A stretch of DNA of 38,426 bases from Bacillota bacterium (GTDB taxonomy: Bacteria > Bacillota > Clostridia > Peptostreptococcales > Anaerovoracaceae): positions 1 to 38,426 of the forward strand of contig JAFRYI010000017.1 in assembly GCA_017437745.1 (NCBI GenBank), in the 5' to 3' direction. The notes beneath the pieces are model-generated. The model made no database searches and was not told where the DNA came from. It was given only the letters and a program-made list of their open reading frames with translations. Below, piece by piece: positions 9,771 to 18,751 of the stretch (its first letter is position 1; each line of letters begins with the position of its first letter). A program made the translations under genes and the position numbers.

Positions 9771-10031
9771 TTACTTAGCCTTTTCCACGATCCTGACAAG
9801 TCTCCATCTCTTATCCTTGGAGAGGGGCCTTGTTTCCATGATCTCTACTCTGTCGCCTATCTGGCACTCGTTGTTCTCGTCGTGTGCCTTGAACTTCTTG
9901 GTTATCTTCTGGGACTTACCGTAAAGAGCATGGCGGCGGGATTCTTCTACGGCTACTACGATGGTCTTGTCCATCTTGTCGCTTGTTACGAAGCCGACCC
10001 TTGTCTTTCTGAGATTTCTTTCTTCAGACAT
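9771..10031 (-). CDS. rpsQ: 30S ribosomal protein S17
   Basis: Primary 16S rRNA-binding protein with an OB fold. The 86-residue product has [20 protein letters not shown], the loop [20 protein letters not shown] and [20 protein letters not shown]. Standard length. Sits between rpmC and rplN. An AGGAGG site precedes the ATG. Confidence 0.98.
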   Translation of the reverse strand: MSEERNLRKTRVGFVTSDKMDKTIVVAVEESRRHALYGKSQKITKKFKAHDENNECQIGDRVEIMETRPLSKDKRWRLVRIVEKAK

Positions 10032-10050
10032 TTTTGCATCCTCCTTTCAG

Positions 10051-10251
10051 TTAAGCCTGCGCCTTCAATTCGTTCTCACGAATGACGGTCTTTACTCTGG
10101 CGATATCCTTCTTTACTTCCTTCATCTTTCCCGGATTCTCCAGCTGACCTGTGGTGTGCTGGAACCTGAGATTGAAGAGCTCCTTCTTGAGCCTGGACTC
10201 TTCAGCTATAAGCTCGGTCTGGCTAAGCTTTCTGATATTTTCCATTTTCAT
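10051..10251 (-). CDS. rpmC: 50S ribosomal protein L29
   Basis: Two-helix protein at the tunnel exit, next to the docking site of nascent-chain factors. The 66-residue product has the motif [20 protein letters not shown] followed by [20 protein letters not shown]. The ATG overlaps the rplP stop (TAATG), which suggests coupled translation. It precedes rpsQ by 19 bases. Confidence 0.97.
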   Translation of the reverse strand: MKMENIRKLSQTELIAEESRLKKELFNLRFQHTTGQLENPGKMKEVKKDIARVKTVIRENELKAQA

Positions 10252-10667
10252 TACGCTTCACCGCCCTTTGCTACGAACTTGGTCTTGATAGGAAGCTTGT
10301 GACCTGCAAGGCGGATAGCCTCTCTGGCCTGCTCCTCGGTGACGCCTGCGATCTCGAACATTACTCTGCCCGGCTTTACGACTGCTACCCAATGGTCGGG
10401 AGCACCTTTTCCGGAACCCATACGTACTTCAGCAGGCTTCTTGGTTACTGACTTGTGGGGGAAGACCTTGATGTAGACCTTTCCGCCTCTCTTGATATAT
10501 CTTGTCATGGCTACACGGGCAGCTTCTATCTGGTTCGCCGTGATCCATGCGGGCTCCAGTGCCACAAGGCCGAATTCACCGTAGGTGACCTTGTTGCCCT
10601 TGGTGGCGACGCCCTTCATTCTGCCTCTGTGGACCCTTCTGTATTTAACGCGCTTAGGCATTAACAT
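10251..10667 (-). CDS. rplP: 50S ribosomal protein L16
   Basis: Large-subunit protein that helps shape the A and P sites. The 138-residue product starts [19 protein letters not shown] and contains [39 protein letters not shown] and [17 protein letters not shown], all characteristic. Two close ATGs exist; the first (10667) has better spacing to AGGAGG. It lies between rpsC and rpmC. Confidence 0.97.
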   Translation of the reverse strand: MLMPKRVKYRRVHRGRMKGVATKGNKVTYGEFGLVALEPAWITANQIEAARVAMTRYIKRGGKVYIKVFPHKSVTKKPAEVRMGSGKGAPDHWVAVVKPGRVMFEIAGVTEEQAREAIRLAGHKLPIKTKFVAKGGEA

Positions 10668-10692
10668 GGCTTAACTCCTCCTTTCTCCGTGC

Positions 10693-11577
10693 TTATTCTG
10701 CAGGAGCAGCTTCGGCCTCAGCCGGAGCATCTGCCACTGCGGGTTCTACGGGCTTGGCGGGACGCTTGCGGACGTTAACAGCCTTCTTGATCTCGGGACC
10801 TTCAGGTCTGCTGCCTCTGGTGTTCCTGCGCTCGCCGCGGTCTCTTCTCTCACCGCGGTCTCTGCGCTCGCCCCTGCGGCCGTCTCTGCGTTCTCTGCCC
10901 TCTCTCTTTGTTTCCTTCTCTTCCGGTATGGACGGTACGAGGTTTCCGTCAAGAACTGTTCCGTTGTTGACCCAGACCTTTACGCCTATCCTGCCGTACT
11001 GAGTGTCAGCCTCTGCAAAACCGTAGTCTATATTTGCACGAAGTGTATGAAGAGGAACGTTGCCTTCGGAGTACTTCTCGCTCCTGGCGATCTCGGCGCC
11101 GCCGATACGGCCGCTGATGACGACCTTTATACCCTTGGCTCCTGCCTTCATGGCCCTCTGGATGGCCTGCTTCATTGCTCTTCTGAAAGCGACACGGCCT
11201 TCGAGCGCCTGAGCGATGTTCTCAGCTGTCAGCTGAGCGTCGCTGTCGGGCCTCTTGACCTCTATGATGCTAACATCTATCTGCTTGTCGGTAAGCTTCT
11301 TGAGCTTTGCTCTGAGCTTGTCGATACCGTCTCCGCCGCGTCCGATGACCATACCGGGCTTTGCGGAAAGTACGCTTACCCTGATCTGGTTCTCACCGGC
11401 TCTTTCAATGACGACCTTGGCAACGCCGGCCGCGTAGAGCTCTTTCTTTATGAACTCCCTTATCTTGTTATCCTCTACGAGATAATCAGCGAAGTTCTTT
11501 TTGCCGGCGTACCACTTGGAATCCCAGTCCTTGATGACGCCTACTCTTAATCCGTGAGGACTAACTTTCTGACCCAT
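10693..11577 (-). CDS. rpsC: 30S ribosomal protein S3 with a long charged C-terminal extension
   Basis: Lines the mRNA entry channel. The first about 220 residues are ordinary S3: [20 protein letters not shown], a KH domain with [15 protein letters not shown], and the C-domain with [11 protein letters not shown]-like and GVKVWV motifs. The product is 294 residues, some 70 longer than usual. The added tail is rich in Arg, Glu and Asp, with [14 protein letters not shown] repeats, then Pro/Ala/Glu. Extensions on S3 occur in several bacteria, but this repeat-bearing tail is worth noting. Located between rplV and rplP. Confidence 0.96.
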   Translation of the reverse strand: MGQKVSPHGLRVGVIKDWDSKWYAGKKNFADYLVEDNKIREFIKKELYAAGVAKVVIERAGENQIRVSVLSAKPGMVIGRGGDGIDKLRAKLKKLTDKQIDVSIIEVKRPDSDAQLTAENIAQALEGRVAFRRAMKQAIQRAMKAGAKGIKVVISGRIGGAEIARSEKYSEGNVPLHTLRANIDYGFAEADTQYGRIGVKVWVNNGTVLDGNLVPSIPEEKETKREGRERRDGRRGERRDRGERRDRGERRNTRGSRPEGPEIKKAVNVRKRPAKPVEPAVADAPAEAEAAPAE

Positions 11578-11594
11578 TTATTAACCTCCTCCGA

Positions 11595-11936
11595 TCATCT
11601 TTCTTTCAGGACGACTGTGATGTGGCTGCTCCTCTTGAGGATCCTGCCTGCCCTGCCCTGAGCACCGGCTCTCCAGCGCTTCATTGTGGGGCCCTGATTT
11701 ACACTGATCTGAGCCACATAGAGCTTGTCGTGATCCATCTCGAAGTTGTTCTCGGCGTTAGCCATTGCGGACTGAACTACCTTCTCTACGAGCTCGGAGC
11801 TCTTTCCGGGTGTGAACTTGAGGATGGTCAGAGCGTCGTCTATGCCCTTTCCTCTTACAAGGTCCGCAACAGGTGCGAGCTTGGTGGGGGACATCCTCAG
11901 ATACTTGGCGACTGCCTTTGCTTCTTTAGTTTCCAT
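11595..11936 (-). CDS. rplV: 50S ribosomal protein L22
   Basis: Its beta-hairpin lines the peptide exit tunnel and is a site of macrolide-resistance changes. The 113-residue product has AKYLRMSPTKLAPVADLVRG, the AMANAENNFEMD segment and the hairpin MKRWRAGAQGRAGRILKRSS with the closing HITVVL. Length is typical and no gap or insertion is visible in the hairpin. Between rpsS and rpsC. Confidence 0.98.
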   Translation of the reverse strand: METKEAKAVAKYLRMSPTKLAPVADLVRGKGIDDALTILKFTPGKSSELVEKVVQSAMANAENNFEMDHDKLYVAQISVNQGPTMKRWRAGAQGRAGRILKRSSHITVVLKER

Positions 11937-11948
11937 TAGATATCCTCC

Positions 11949-12221
11949 TTACTTGACCTTGCTGGAGCCCGCGTGACCTCTGAAGGTCCTTGTGGGAGCG
12001 AACTCTCCGAGTCTGTGGCCTACCATGTCTTCAGTAATATATACGGGGACATGCTTGCGTCCGTCGTGGACTGCTATCGTGTGTCCTACCATCTGCGGGA
12101 AGATCGTGGATGATCTGGACCAGGTCTTTACGACCTTCTTGTCGTTTGCCGCGTTCATTTCGTCTATAGCCTTAAGAAGCTTTTCACTCACGAACGGGCC
12201 CTTCTTTAATGATCTGCTCAT
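11949..12221 (-). CDS. rpsS: 30S ribosomal protein S19
   Basis: Head protein of the small subunit that contacts S13. The 90-residue product starts [20 protein letters not shown] and has [20 protein letters not shown] and [18 protein letters not shown], which are near-invariant. Between rplB and rplV, with the usual order and a strong ribosome-binding site. Confidence 0.98.
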   Translation of the reverse strand: MSRSLKKGPFVSEKLLKAIDEMNAANDKKVVKTWSRSSTIFPQMVGHTIAVHDGRKHVPVYITEDMVGHRLGEFAPTRTFRGHAGSSKVK

Positions 12222-12243
12222 TTGTTAATGCTCTCCTTTTCGA

Positions 12244-13077
12244 CTACTTCTGATCTCTGCGCTTTACGATATACTGATTGCTCGGCTTGTTCTTCTTCCT
12301 GGTCTTGTAGCCAAGTGCCGGCTTGCCCCACGGGGTGACAGGACCGGGACGGCCTACAGGAGCCTTACCTTCACCGCCGCCGTGCGGGTGGTCGTTCGGG
12401 TTCATTACGGAGCCGCGGACTGTCGGACGGATGCCCATGTGTCTCTTGCGGCCGGCCTTACCGATGTTCACCAGCTCGTGGTCGATGTTGCCGACTTCTC
12501 CGATGGTAGCTCTGCACTCCATGCGGATCTTCCTTACTTCTCCGGACGGGAGACGCACCTGTGCGTATTCTCCCTCCTTGGCCATCAGCTGAGCGCCGTT
12601 TCCGGCTGCCCTGCAGAGCTGTGCGCCCTTGCCGGCCTTCAGCTCCACGCAGTGGACGATGGTACCTACCGGGATGTTAGCGAGCGGAAGAGTGTTGCCG
12701 ACCTTTATATCTGCGTCCGGACCGGAGTAGAGGACGTCCCCTACCTTAAGCTCGTTGGGAGCGATGATATAAGTCTTGGCGCCGTCCGCGTAAGCCAGGA
12801 GCGCGATGTTTGCGGACCTGTTCGGATCGTACTCTATGGACTTTACGGTAGCCGGGATGTTGTCCTTGCTGCGCTTGAAGTCTATTATTCTGTATCTTCT
12901 TCTTTCGCCGCCGCCCTTATGACGAACGGTGATAGCTCCGCGGTTGTTTCTTCCGGCGTGCTTTTTAAGCGCTGTCGTGAGCGACTTCTCCGGAGTGGTC
13001 TTTGTGATCTCCTCGAAGGTGGAGACTGTCATGCCGCGAAGACCAGGTGTGGTCGGATTATATTTCTTGATTCCCAT
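12244..13077 (-). CDS. rplB: 50S ribosomal protein L2
   Basis: Needed for subunit association and peptidyl transferase activity. The 277-residue product begins [20 protein letters not shown], has an [10 protein letters not shown] stretch, and carries the conserved C-terminal loop [19 protein letters not shown] with the key His, then [20 protein letters not shown]. Length is typical. It follows rplW by 13 bases. Confidence 0.98.
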   Translation of the reverse strand: MGIKKYNPTTPGLRGMTVSTFEEITKTTPEKSLTTALKKHAGRNNRGAITVRHKGGGERRRYRIIDFKRSKDNIPATVKSIEYDPNRSANIALLAYADGAKTYIIAPNELKVGDVLYSGPDADIKVGNTLPLANIPVGTIVHCVELKAGKGAQLCRAAGNGAQLMAKEGEYAQVRLPSGEVRKIRMECRATIGEVGNIDHELVNIGKAGRKRHMGIRPTVRGSVMNPNDHPHGGGEGKAPVGRPGPVTPWGKPALGYKTRKKNKPSNQYIVKRRDQK

Positions 13078-13090
13078 GCCTTGCCTCCTG

Positions 13091-13381
13091 TTATATTCCT
13101 TCGAAGAACTCGATGGCCTTGCTGGACTCGGTGAGCTTTACGATTGCCTTCTTGTAGGAAGGTGTCATGCCCTGGGTCCTGCCCTGTCTCTTGAGCTTTC
13201 CGTCGAAGTTTGCAGTGTTTACCTTCTCAACAGTTACGCCGAAAGCAGCTTCTACAGCGTTCTTGATCTCGGTCTTGTTGGCGGTCTTTGCGACCTTGAA
13301 GGTGTATTTCTTCTGTGCAGCGTCATCCATGCTCTTTTCGGTGACGACGGGCTGCAGTATGATGTCATAAGGAGTCTTCAT
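13091..13381 (-). CDS. rplW: 50S ribosomal protein L23
   Basis: Tunnel-exit protein that docks trigger factor and SRP. The 96-residue product contains [40 protein letters not shown] and [19 protein letters not shown], all typical. The ATG shares a base with the rplD stop (TAATG), so coupling is likely. It precedes rplB. Confidence 0.97.
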   Translation of the reverse strand: MKTPYDIILQPVVTEKSMDDAAQKKYTFKVAKTANKTEIKNAVEAAFGVTVEKVNTANFDGKLKRQGRTQGMTPSYKKAIVKLTESSKAIEFFEGI

Positions 13382-14004
13382 TATGCGTATACCTCCTCGA
13401 TCTTCTTAACAGCGTCCTTGGTGATGATGAAGCTGTTGTGGTTGATGATCTCGTAAACATTCATCTGTGTGGCTGTCGTGGTGGTGACGCCGGGGATGTT
13501 GTTTGCGCTTCTTACGACGTTCTCGTTCTTGGCGTCGGTCACGATGAGGGACTTCTTGCCTGCCTTAACGGCTTCAAGGAACTTGATCATGTCCTTGGTC
13601 TTGGGCTCAGCGAACTCCAGGCTGTCTACTACTATGATCTCCTTGTCTATCACCTTGGAGGAGAGGGCGGAGAACATCGCCAGCCTTCTTACCTTCTTGT
13701 TGATGGTGTATCTGTAGCTTCTGGGCTTGGGAGCGAACGCTACGCCGCCGCCTACCTGAGAGGGATCGGTGGTGCTGCCCTGTCTGTGGCGGCCTGTTCC
13801 CTTCTGACGGAACGGCTTTCTGCCGCCTCCTCTTACCTCGCCCCTGGTCTTAGCGGACTGTGTGCCCTGCCTCTGGTTTGCGAGGAAGTTCTTGATGACC
13901 TCGTGGACTGCGAATTCGTTGGGCTCGATACCGAAGATGGCATCATTGAGCTCCAGGGTGCCGGCGTTCTCACCGGCCATGTTCAGCATTTCTATCTTTG
14001 CCAT
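13381..14004 (-). CDS. rplD: 50S ribosomal protein L4
   Basis: Large-subunit protein with a loop reaching into the exit tunnel; in enterobacteria also the S10-operon repressor. The 207-residue product has the extended loop [24 protein letters not shown] (with one break here for readability) and the globular end with DNA-like [20 protein letters not shown]. Length is normal. Whether it binds the long leader in front of rpsJ cannot be told from sequence. Confidence 0.97.
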   Translation of the reverse strand: MAKIEMLNMAGENAGTLELNDAIFGIEPNEFAVHEVIKNFLANQRQGTQSAKTRGEVRGGGRKPFRQKGTGRHRQGSTTDPSQVGGGVAFAPKPRSYRYTINKKVRRLAMFSALSSKVIDKEIIVVDSLEFAEPKTKDMIKFLEAVKAGKKSLIVTDAKNENVVRSANNIPGVTTTTATQMNVYEIINHNSFIITKDAVKKIEEVYA

Positions 14005-14019
14005 TTGACTGCCTCCTTA

Positions 14020-14649
14020 CTACTGTCCCTTGACAGCGGTGCGGATCTTCAGGAGCCCGCCCTTGTTTCCGGGGACAGCGCCCTTTACGAGCATCAGGTT
14101 TCTGTCCGCGATCGTCTTGACTAATACCAGGTTCTGAACGGTGACTGTGTCTCTTCCTGTTCTTCCGGGGCCTTCATTGCCGAGGAATACTCTGGAAGGA
14201 TATGTAGCTGCCGCCAGACCGCCCGGGAGCCTCTTGTGCTTGGAGCCGTGGCTCATGGGGCCTCTTCTGTGGTGATGTCTCTTGATGTTTCCCTGAGTTC
14301 CCTTACCCTTGGAAGTACCGGTGATGTCCAGCTTGCTGCCTTCGGCGAAGTCCGCAACTGTTATCGCCTGTCCAAGCTCGTAGGTCTCGCCTTCCTCCGG
14401 TCTGAACTCCGCCAGGTGCTTCTTTGCGGAAACGCCTGCCTTGGCGAAGTGTCCCTTTTCGGGCTTGTTGACTCTGGTCTCTTTCTTGTCCTCAAAACCG
14501 ATCTGTACTCCGTAGTATCCGTCGGTCTCGACTGTCTTGATCTGGGTGACCACTGCGGGGCCCGCCTCGATGACAGTCACAGGGATGATCTCTCCGCTTT
14601 CGGAGAAGATCTGGGTCATTCCGACCTTCTTCCCTAAGATTGCTTTCAT
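14020..14649 (-). CDS. rplC: 50S ribosomal protein L3
   Basis: Assembly-initiator protein near the peptidyl transferase centre. I start at the ATG at 14649 (MKAILGKKVGMTQIFSESGE), which has TAGGAGG in front; the in-frame extension to 14718 has no ribosome-binding site and is unlike the family. The 209-residue product shows DITGTSKGKGTQGNIKRHHH and RRGPMSHGSKHKRLPGG. It follows rpsJ after a 105-base gap, the largest inside the superoperon. Confidence 0.97.
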   Translation of the reverse strand: MKAILGKKVGMTQIFSESGEIIPVTVIEAGPAVVTQIKTVETDGYYGVQIGFEDKKETRVNKPEKGHFAKAGVSAKKHLAEFRPEEGETYELGQAITVADFAEGSKLDITGTSKGKGTQGNIKRHHHRRGPMSHGSKHKRLPGGLAAATYPSRVFLGNEGPGRTGRDTVTVQNLVLVKTIADRNLMLVKGAVPGNKGGLLKIRTAVKGQ

Positions 14650-14754
14650 TTTTTTCCTCCTAAGTTCTTTCAGCGGATCGGTCACTGCCGCGCGTATTCG
14701 CTCATCATGCCCGATCATTCAAAGCACGTTAGTAATCTATCGTTACTCTTGTAC

Positions 14755-15063
14755 TTACAGCTTTATCTCGATATCCACGCCTGCGGGCATGTCCAGCTTC
14801 ATGAGAGTGTCCATGGTCTTGGGTGTGGGGTTGAGTATGTCGATCAGCCTCTTGTGGGTCCTCTGCTCGAACTGCTCTCTGCTGTCCTTATACTTGTGGA
14901 CCGCTCTGAGTATCGTTACGACTTCCTTCTCTGTGGGAAGAGGGATGGGGCCGGATACGTCCGCGCCTGTCTTCTTGGCCGCGTCTACGATCTTGGCTGC
15001 GCTCTGGTCGAGTGCGGTGTGGTCGTAAGCCTTAAGTCTGATCCTGATCTTCTGGGTGCTCAT
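14755..15063 (-). CDS. rpsJ: 30S ribosomal protein S10
   Basis: Head protein of the small subunit, also known as antitermination factor NusE. The 102-residue product begins [20 protein letters not shown] and has [40 protein letters not shown] and [26 protein letters not shown] precedes the ATG. It is the first gene of the superoperon and lies behind a long untranslated leader. Confidence 0.98.
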   Translation of the reverse strand: MSTQKIRIRLKAYDHTALDQSAAKIVDAAKKTGADVSGPIPLPTEKEVVTILRAVHKYKDSREQFEQRTHKRLIDILNPTPKTMDTLMKLDMPAGVDIEIKL

Positions 15064-15377
15064 TGTTTGTTTTTTCCTCCTTGCTTAGTGCTTGGCTCCG
15101 CTATGTCGTTTTGTGATGTTTGCCGCGAAGCCTTGAAATTCGGCACATTTTCGCTATTTCTGTGCCAGGCCGGTTCCCGAACAACGCACTCGTGCGTTTC
15201 TTAAGTCTCCCCTCAAAAGAAGACCGCGAGAACCCCTTCGCCGGTCTCGAAGGACCGACAATTCTCTGCAGAAATTACCTGATAGCGCAGCAACTTCCTG
15301 CGTCTTTGCTGGCCGAAAACGTTCATTTTTCAATGGTTCAGGGCATAATACGCCCTGTTTTCCGGCTTAAGCAAGCC
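15064..15377 (-). promoter_or_regulatory. Long 5' leader of the ribosomal superoperon
   Basis: From the predicted start near 15377 to the rpsJ ATG there are about 310 nt without a gene. I see several stem-loops: AGGGC/GCCCT (15340-15356), CCTTCG/CGAAGG (15235-15253) and AACGCA/TGCGTT (15183-15198). Leaders of S10 operons often bind ribosomal protein L4 or act as attenuators, but I cannot match this one to a named class. Confidence 0.45.
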
Positions 15378-15383
15378 CTAATA

Positions 15384-15435
15384 ATATACAACCGATGAAT
15401 AAGGATTGCAAGAACTTTTTTAAAAAAAACTCAGG
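15384..15435 (-). promoter_or_regulatory. Promoter of the S10-spc-alpha operon with UP-like A/T tract
   Basis: On the minus strand the -35 TTGCAA (15407-15412) is 17 bases from the -10 TATATT (15384-15389). Immediately upstream lie runs of A and T (15415-15435) in the place of an UP element, which would recruit the alpha C-terminal domain. This fits a strongly transcribed ribosomal operon. Confidence 0.75.
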
Positions 15436-15551
15436 TTTTTCAAAAAATGTTTTAAGGCCGAAAAGCCGTGAAATTTAAGGCGTTCCGGGGCTTCGGATCC
15501 ACCGGGCTGAAACGCGTTCAGCGCACACTCGCCCGGGCGTTTCATTGAGGC

Positions 15552-15585
15552 GCAAAATATATGGGGCCCCGGATCCGGAGCCCCA
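15552..15585 (-). terminator. Terminator after the YdcF-like gene
   Basis: GC-rich hairpin at 15562-15585 with arms TGGGGC and GCCCCA around an inner CCGGATCCGG, followed on the minus strand by ATATATTTTG. It lies 13 bases past the stop codon of the YdcF-like gene and would separate it from the ribosomal promoter. Confidence 0.7.
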
Positions 15586-15597
15586 ATATGTTGTTGT

Positions 15598-16464
15598 TCA
15601 GAATAAACCGTTGAACATTCTGCTGAAGAATCCGCCGGATCCTCCGAAGCTGCCCATCATGTTTTCCTTAATGTTGGCGGCGTATTCGCGCACTATGTAG
15701 TGCGGCACCAGTATCGGAAGGCCGGTGCTGCCTAAAAACTCCGTGTTCCCGTAGCCCAGAGCTTTCGCGAGCTTGGACGCGCGGTACAGATGGAAGCCGG
15801 AGGACACGATAAGGACCTTGTCCTGTTCGCTGCCGCCGTTGGCCTTTATTATCTCCATGGCGTTTATAAGGTTCTCGTTGGTGGTCGTGCTGCGGCTTTC
15901 CGTAAGCACCCTGAGCATCGGTATGCCTTTATCGCGGAGCACAGCCGCGCAGACGTCCGCTTCCGCGGCGCCTTCGTCCTCGCCCTGCCCTCCGGTGGCT
16001 ATTATTCGGAGCTCGTGCTTGTTGTCCGGATCCACTATCTCCTTGCTGATTATTGGCGCCGCGTATTCCCGCGCCTTGTCTATCCTGGCCGCGAACTCCG
16101 TGGACGGAGAAGTGCCGTTGACCTTAGCTCCCAGGACTATCACCCAGTCCGCGGTCTCGGGGGGCCTGCGCAGCTGCATGTCTATCACCCTGTAGGTGAA
16201 GATCCCGAAGTTGGCCACGCACGCCAGTATCAGTATGCCCAGTATCCACTTTATGGCTTTCGGAACGCCGGAGTTTCCCGAAAACAGAAAACTGAACAAC
16301 AGGAATACCGCGCCCGCGATGAACCAGATGTAGTTGAACCAGTTCTTCGAGCGGAAGAACGACAGCACGGAAACACCGTACGCGAAGCTGACCATTGCCA
16401 GTATGAAGAACAATATGCTGACAAAGCCCGCGCCTTTTTTCTTTCTGGAATTTCTCTTTGCCAT
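15598..16464 (-). CDS. YdcF family (DUF218) membrane protein
   Basis: The 288-residue product has three hydrophobic segments in its first about 95 residues (near 15-35, 43-62, 69-88), then a soluble DUF218 domain: ADWVIVLGAKVNGTSPSTEF, IIATGGQGEDEGAAEADVC, LTESRSTTTNENL and VLIVSSGFHLYRASKLAKAL. These are the family's conserved Gly, Glu, Ser/Thr-Asn and His positions. DUF218 proteins (YdcF, SanA, ElyC) are linked to envelope functions, but their chemistry is not settled. It is a single-gene unit between two terminators and has an ATG with GGGGAGG in front. Confidence 0.85.
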   Translation of the reverse strand: MAKRNSRKKKGAGFVSILFFILAMVSFAYGVSVLSFFRSKNWFNYIWFIAGAVFLLFSFLFSGNSGVPKAIKWILGILILACVANFGIFTYRVIDMQLRRPPETADWVIVLGAKVNGTSPSTEFAARIDKAREYAAPIISKEIVDPDNKHELRIIATGGQGEDEGAAEADVCAAVLRDKGIPMLRVLTESRSTTTNENLINAMEIIKANGGSEQDKVLIVSSGFHLYRASKLAKALGYGNTEFLGSTGLPILVPHYIVREYAANIKENMMGSFGGSGGFFSRMFNGLF

Positions 16465-16543
16465 TCGTTTCCTCCCCTGTGCTTCCGCCCGGCCGGACAG
16501 ATCCCGCGGGCAGAGCCTCTTCGATCCCTTTTGTAATAGTAAT

Positions 16544-16572
16544 ACTATACCATAAAAACCGTGTCCTGTTGA
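16544..16572 (-). promoter_or_regulatory. Promoter of the YdcF-like gene (extended -10)
   Basis: Minus strand shows TGG followed directly by TATAGT (16544-16552), an extended -10, with TCAACA 17 bases further upstream as a weak -35. This would give a 5' leader of about 70 nt. Confidence 0.55.
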
Positions 16573-16577
16573 CTGAA

Positions 16578-16609
16578 ATAAAAAAGGCGCGCCATTGGCG
16601 GCGCGCCTT
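16578..16609 (-). terminator. Terminator of the rnf operon
   Basis: Ten-base-pair hairpin with arms AAGGCGCGCC and GGCGCGCCTT around a 6-base loop (16584-16609), followed on the minus strand by TTTTTTATT. It lies just past the rnfB stop and closes the operon. Confidence 0.9.
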
Positions 16610-16630
16610 AAATGCGTTTTACGGTATTTG

Positions 16631-17461
16631 TCAGCCGACCTTTACCATCGGTTTTACGTTGGGCTTTGGATATACGTGGATGACCTTCTTGGGGCAGGCC
16701 TTCGCGCACAGTCCGCAGTTCTTGCACTTCTCGATGTCGATCTTCGCGTGGTTGTCCTCCACATGGATGGCGTCGAACTTGCAGGCCTTTTCGCAGAGCT
16801 TGCAGCCTATGCATCCGGCGGAGCAGAGCTTGTTGGTTACTGCGCCCTTGTCGGCGGAGCTGCACGCAACGAACACGCGCTTTACGTCCGGGATGATGTC
16901 TATGATCTTCTGCGGACAGGTGGCGGCGCAGATGCCGCATCCTACGCAGATCTCTCTGTTGACCTTGGCAAGGCCGTTGCAGACCTCTATAGCGCCGTAC
17001 GGGCAGGCTCTTTCGCAGTCGCCGAAGCCTATGCATCCGAACTTGCAGGAGCCGGGGCCGCCGAACATGGACTTGGCAGCCGCGCAGGTCTTTATGCCCT
17101 GATAATCCATCTCGGGCTTGGTGGAATCGCACAGACCGGAGCAGCGCACGTTGGCTACCTGCTCTATTACGTCCATGGCGTCCTGTCCGAGTATGGACGC
17201 GATCGCGGCCGCTGCCGCGTCGGCGCCGGGAACGCAGAGGTTGGTCTTTACGGTGCTGCCCTCTTCAGCCAGAGCGGCGGCGTAGTCGTCGCAGCCCGCG
17301 AATCCGCACGCGCCGCAGTTGGCGCCCGGAAGCTGTTCTCTGATCTTTACCTGGGTCTCGTTGACCGGTACGGACATGAACTTGGCCGCTAGGGCGAGCA
17401 TCAGGGCCGCTATGAGAGCTATTACTATAGCTGTAACTACAGGATAAATAAATGCTTGCAT
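16631..17461 (-). CDS. rnfB: Rnf electron-transport complex subunit B (iron-sulfur)
   Basis: Entry point for electrons from reduced ferredoxin in the membrane-bound ferredoxin:NAD+ oxidoreductase that pumps ions. The 276-residue product has an N-terminal membrane helix (about 8-28), the RnfB-specific cluster motif with C49, C52, C57 and C76 (GANCGACGFAGCDDY), and then two ferredoxin pairs from residue 139 on, with CVGCGICAATCP, CIGCKLCEKAC and CKNCGLCAKACP. This multi-cluster form is typical of Clostridia. Last gene of the operon; AGGAGG precedes the ATG. Confidence 0.96.
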   Translation of the reverse strand: MQAFIYPVVTAIVIALIAALMLALAAKFMSVPVNETQVKIREQLPGANCGACGFAGCDDYAAALAEEGSTVKTNLCVPGADAAAAAIASILGQDAMDVIEQVANVRCSGLCDSTKPEMDYQGIKTCAAAKSMFGGPGSCKFGCIGFGDCERACPYGAIEVCNGLAKVNREICVGCGICAATCPQKIIDIIPDVKRVFVACSSADKGAVTNKLCSAGCIGCKLCEKACKFDAIHVEDNHAKIDIEKCKNCGLCAKACPKKVIHVYPKPNVKPMVKVG

Positions 17462-17471
17462 GGTCCGCCTC

Positions 17472-18071
17472 CTACATACCGAATATCTTCTCCAGCATGC
17501 CGGAGAATCCGAGGAAGCAGAGGCTCGTTATGGAAGCCGCTACCAGAGTGGAAGCAACGCCCTTGAAAGCCTCGGGGTAATCGTTGGTCTCGATCTTGCT
17601 GCGGACGCCCGCGAACAGGAACATGGCCAGAAGGAATCCTACGCCGGAACCGAACGAGTTGAGCATGGACTGAAGGAAACCGTATCCGTTGTCTATGTTC
17701 AGCACGCATACGCCCAGGATGGCGCAGTTGGTGGTGATCAGCGGGAGGTAGATGCCCAGCGACTTGTGGAGGCCGGGTATGTACTTCTTAAGGAAGATCT
17801 CTATCATCTGCACCAGAGCGGCAATGACCAGTATGAAGATTATGGTCTGCATGTAGCCTATGCCGTTGGGTGTAAGCAGGTAGGTCTGGATGGGCCAGGT
17901 TACCGCGGTGGCTATTACCATTACGAATATTACCGCGATGGACATGCCCATGGCGCTGTCAAGCTTCTTGGAAACGCCCAGGAACGGGCAGATGCCCAGG
18001 AACTTCGACAGTACGTAGTTATTCGTGATGATGGCGCTGAGGACTATGTAGAATACTGTTGCCGCACTCAT
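17472..18071 (-). CDS. rnfA: Rnf electron-transport complex subunit A
   Basis: Polytopic membrane subunit that, with RnfE, forms the inverted-pair core of the complex and holds an iron-sulfur centre within the membrane. The 199-residue product has six hydrophobic segments, the conserved NNYVLSKFLGICPFLGVSKK near residue 17 (with the Cys) and LPLITTNCAILGVCVLNIDN in the middle. Length is standard. The start overlaps the rnfE stop by 4 bases, and it precedes rnfB by 10 bases. Confidence 0.96.
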   Translation of the reverse strand: MSAATVFYIVLSAIITNNYVLSKFLGICPFLGVSKKLDSAMGMSIAVIFVMVIATAVTWPIQTYLLTPNGIGYMQTIIFILVIAALVQMIEIFLKKYIPGLHKSLGIYLPLITTNCAILGVCVLNIDNGYGFLQSMLNSFGSGVGFLLAMFLFAGVRSKIETNDYPEAFKGVASTLVAASITSLCFLGFSGMLEKIFGM

Positions 18072-18751
18072 TCTTCAGCACCCCCTTCCTCTACTTTCTG
18101 CGAGCAGAAAGCGGCGCCCGGGCAGCCCAGACACTTGTTCTGCTGCTTTTCCCTTGCCTTGCCTTTGGTGAGCTTGTTGACCAGCGCGATAAGGCATCCG
18201 AATACGAAGAATCCGCCGGGAGCCATTACCATGATGGTGAACGGAGTGATCGTTCCGGCAGTTACGGTGTGGCCGAAAATGGTGCCGCTTCCGAGGAGCT
18301 CTCTGATGCAAGCCATTACAGTAGCCGTAAGCGTGTAGCCTATGCCCATGCCTATGCCGTCCAGCATGGAGTCTATTACGCTGTTCTTGCTGGCGAACGC
18401 CTCGGCTCTGCCGAGTATGATGCAGTTTACTACGATCAGCGGGATGTAGACGCCCAGCGCCTTATCCAGCGAAGGCAGGTAGGCCTTTAAAGCCAGCTGC
18501 ACCATCGTTACGAACGATGCGATTACTACTATGTAGCACGGTATGCGTACCGTGTCCGGTATTATCCTCTTCAGCGCGGAGATCATGATGTTGGAGCAGG
18601 TAAGAACGACCAGAACGGAAACTCCCATTCCGAGACCGTTTATCGCCTGCGTGGAGATCGCCAGCGTGGGGCACGTGCCCAGAACCAGTACAAGTACCGG
18701 GTTCTCGCGGATGATGCCGTTAGTTAAGATCTGAAGCTTGGTCTTCTTCAT
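18068..18751 (-). CDS. rnfE: Rnf electron-transport complex subunit E
   Basis: Membrane partner of RnfA. The 227-residue product has NGIIRENPVLVLVLGTCPTL with the conserved Cys, and IPLIVVNCIILGRAEAFASK in the middle, both diagnostic, with six hydrophobic segments. About 25 residues extend beyond the last helix and contain a cysteine group, NKCLGCPGAAFCSQ. Such a tail is longer than in the enterobacterial protein. The start overlaps the rnfD stop (ATGA), which leaves no room for rnfG between the two. Confidence 0.95.
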   Translation of the reverse strand: MKKTKLQILTNGIIRENPVLVLVLGTCPTLAISTQAINGLGMGVSVLVVLTCSNIMISALKRIIPDTVRIPCYIVVIASFVTMVQLALKAYLPSLDKALGVYIPLIVVNCIILGRAEAFASKNSVIDSMLDGIGMGIGYTLTATVMACIRELLGSGTIFGHTVTAGTITPFTIMVMAPGGFFVFGCLIALVNKLTKGKAREKQQNKCLGCPGAAFCSQKVEEGGAEE

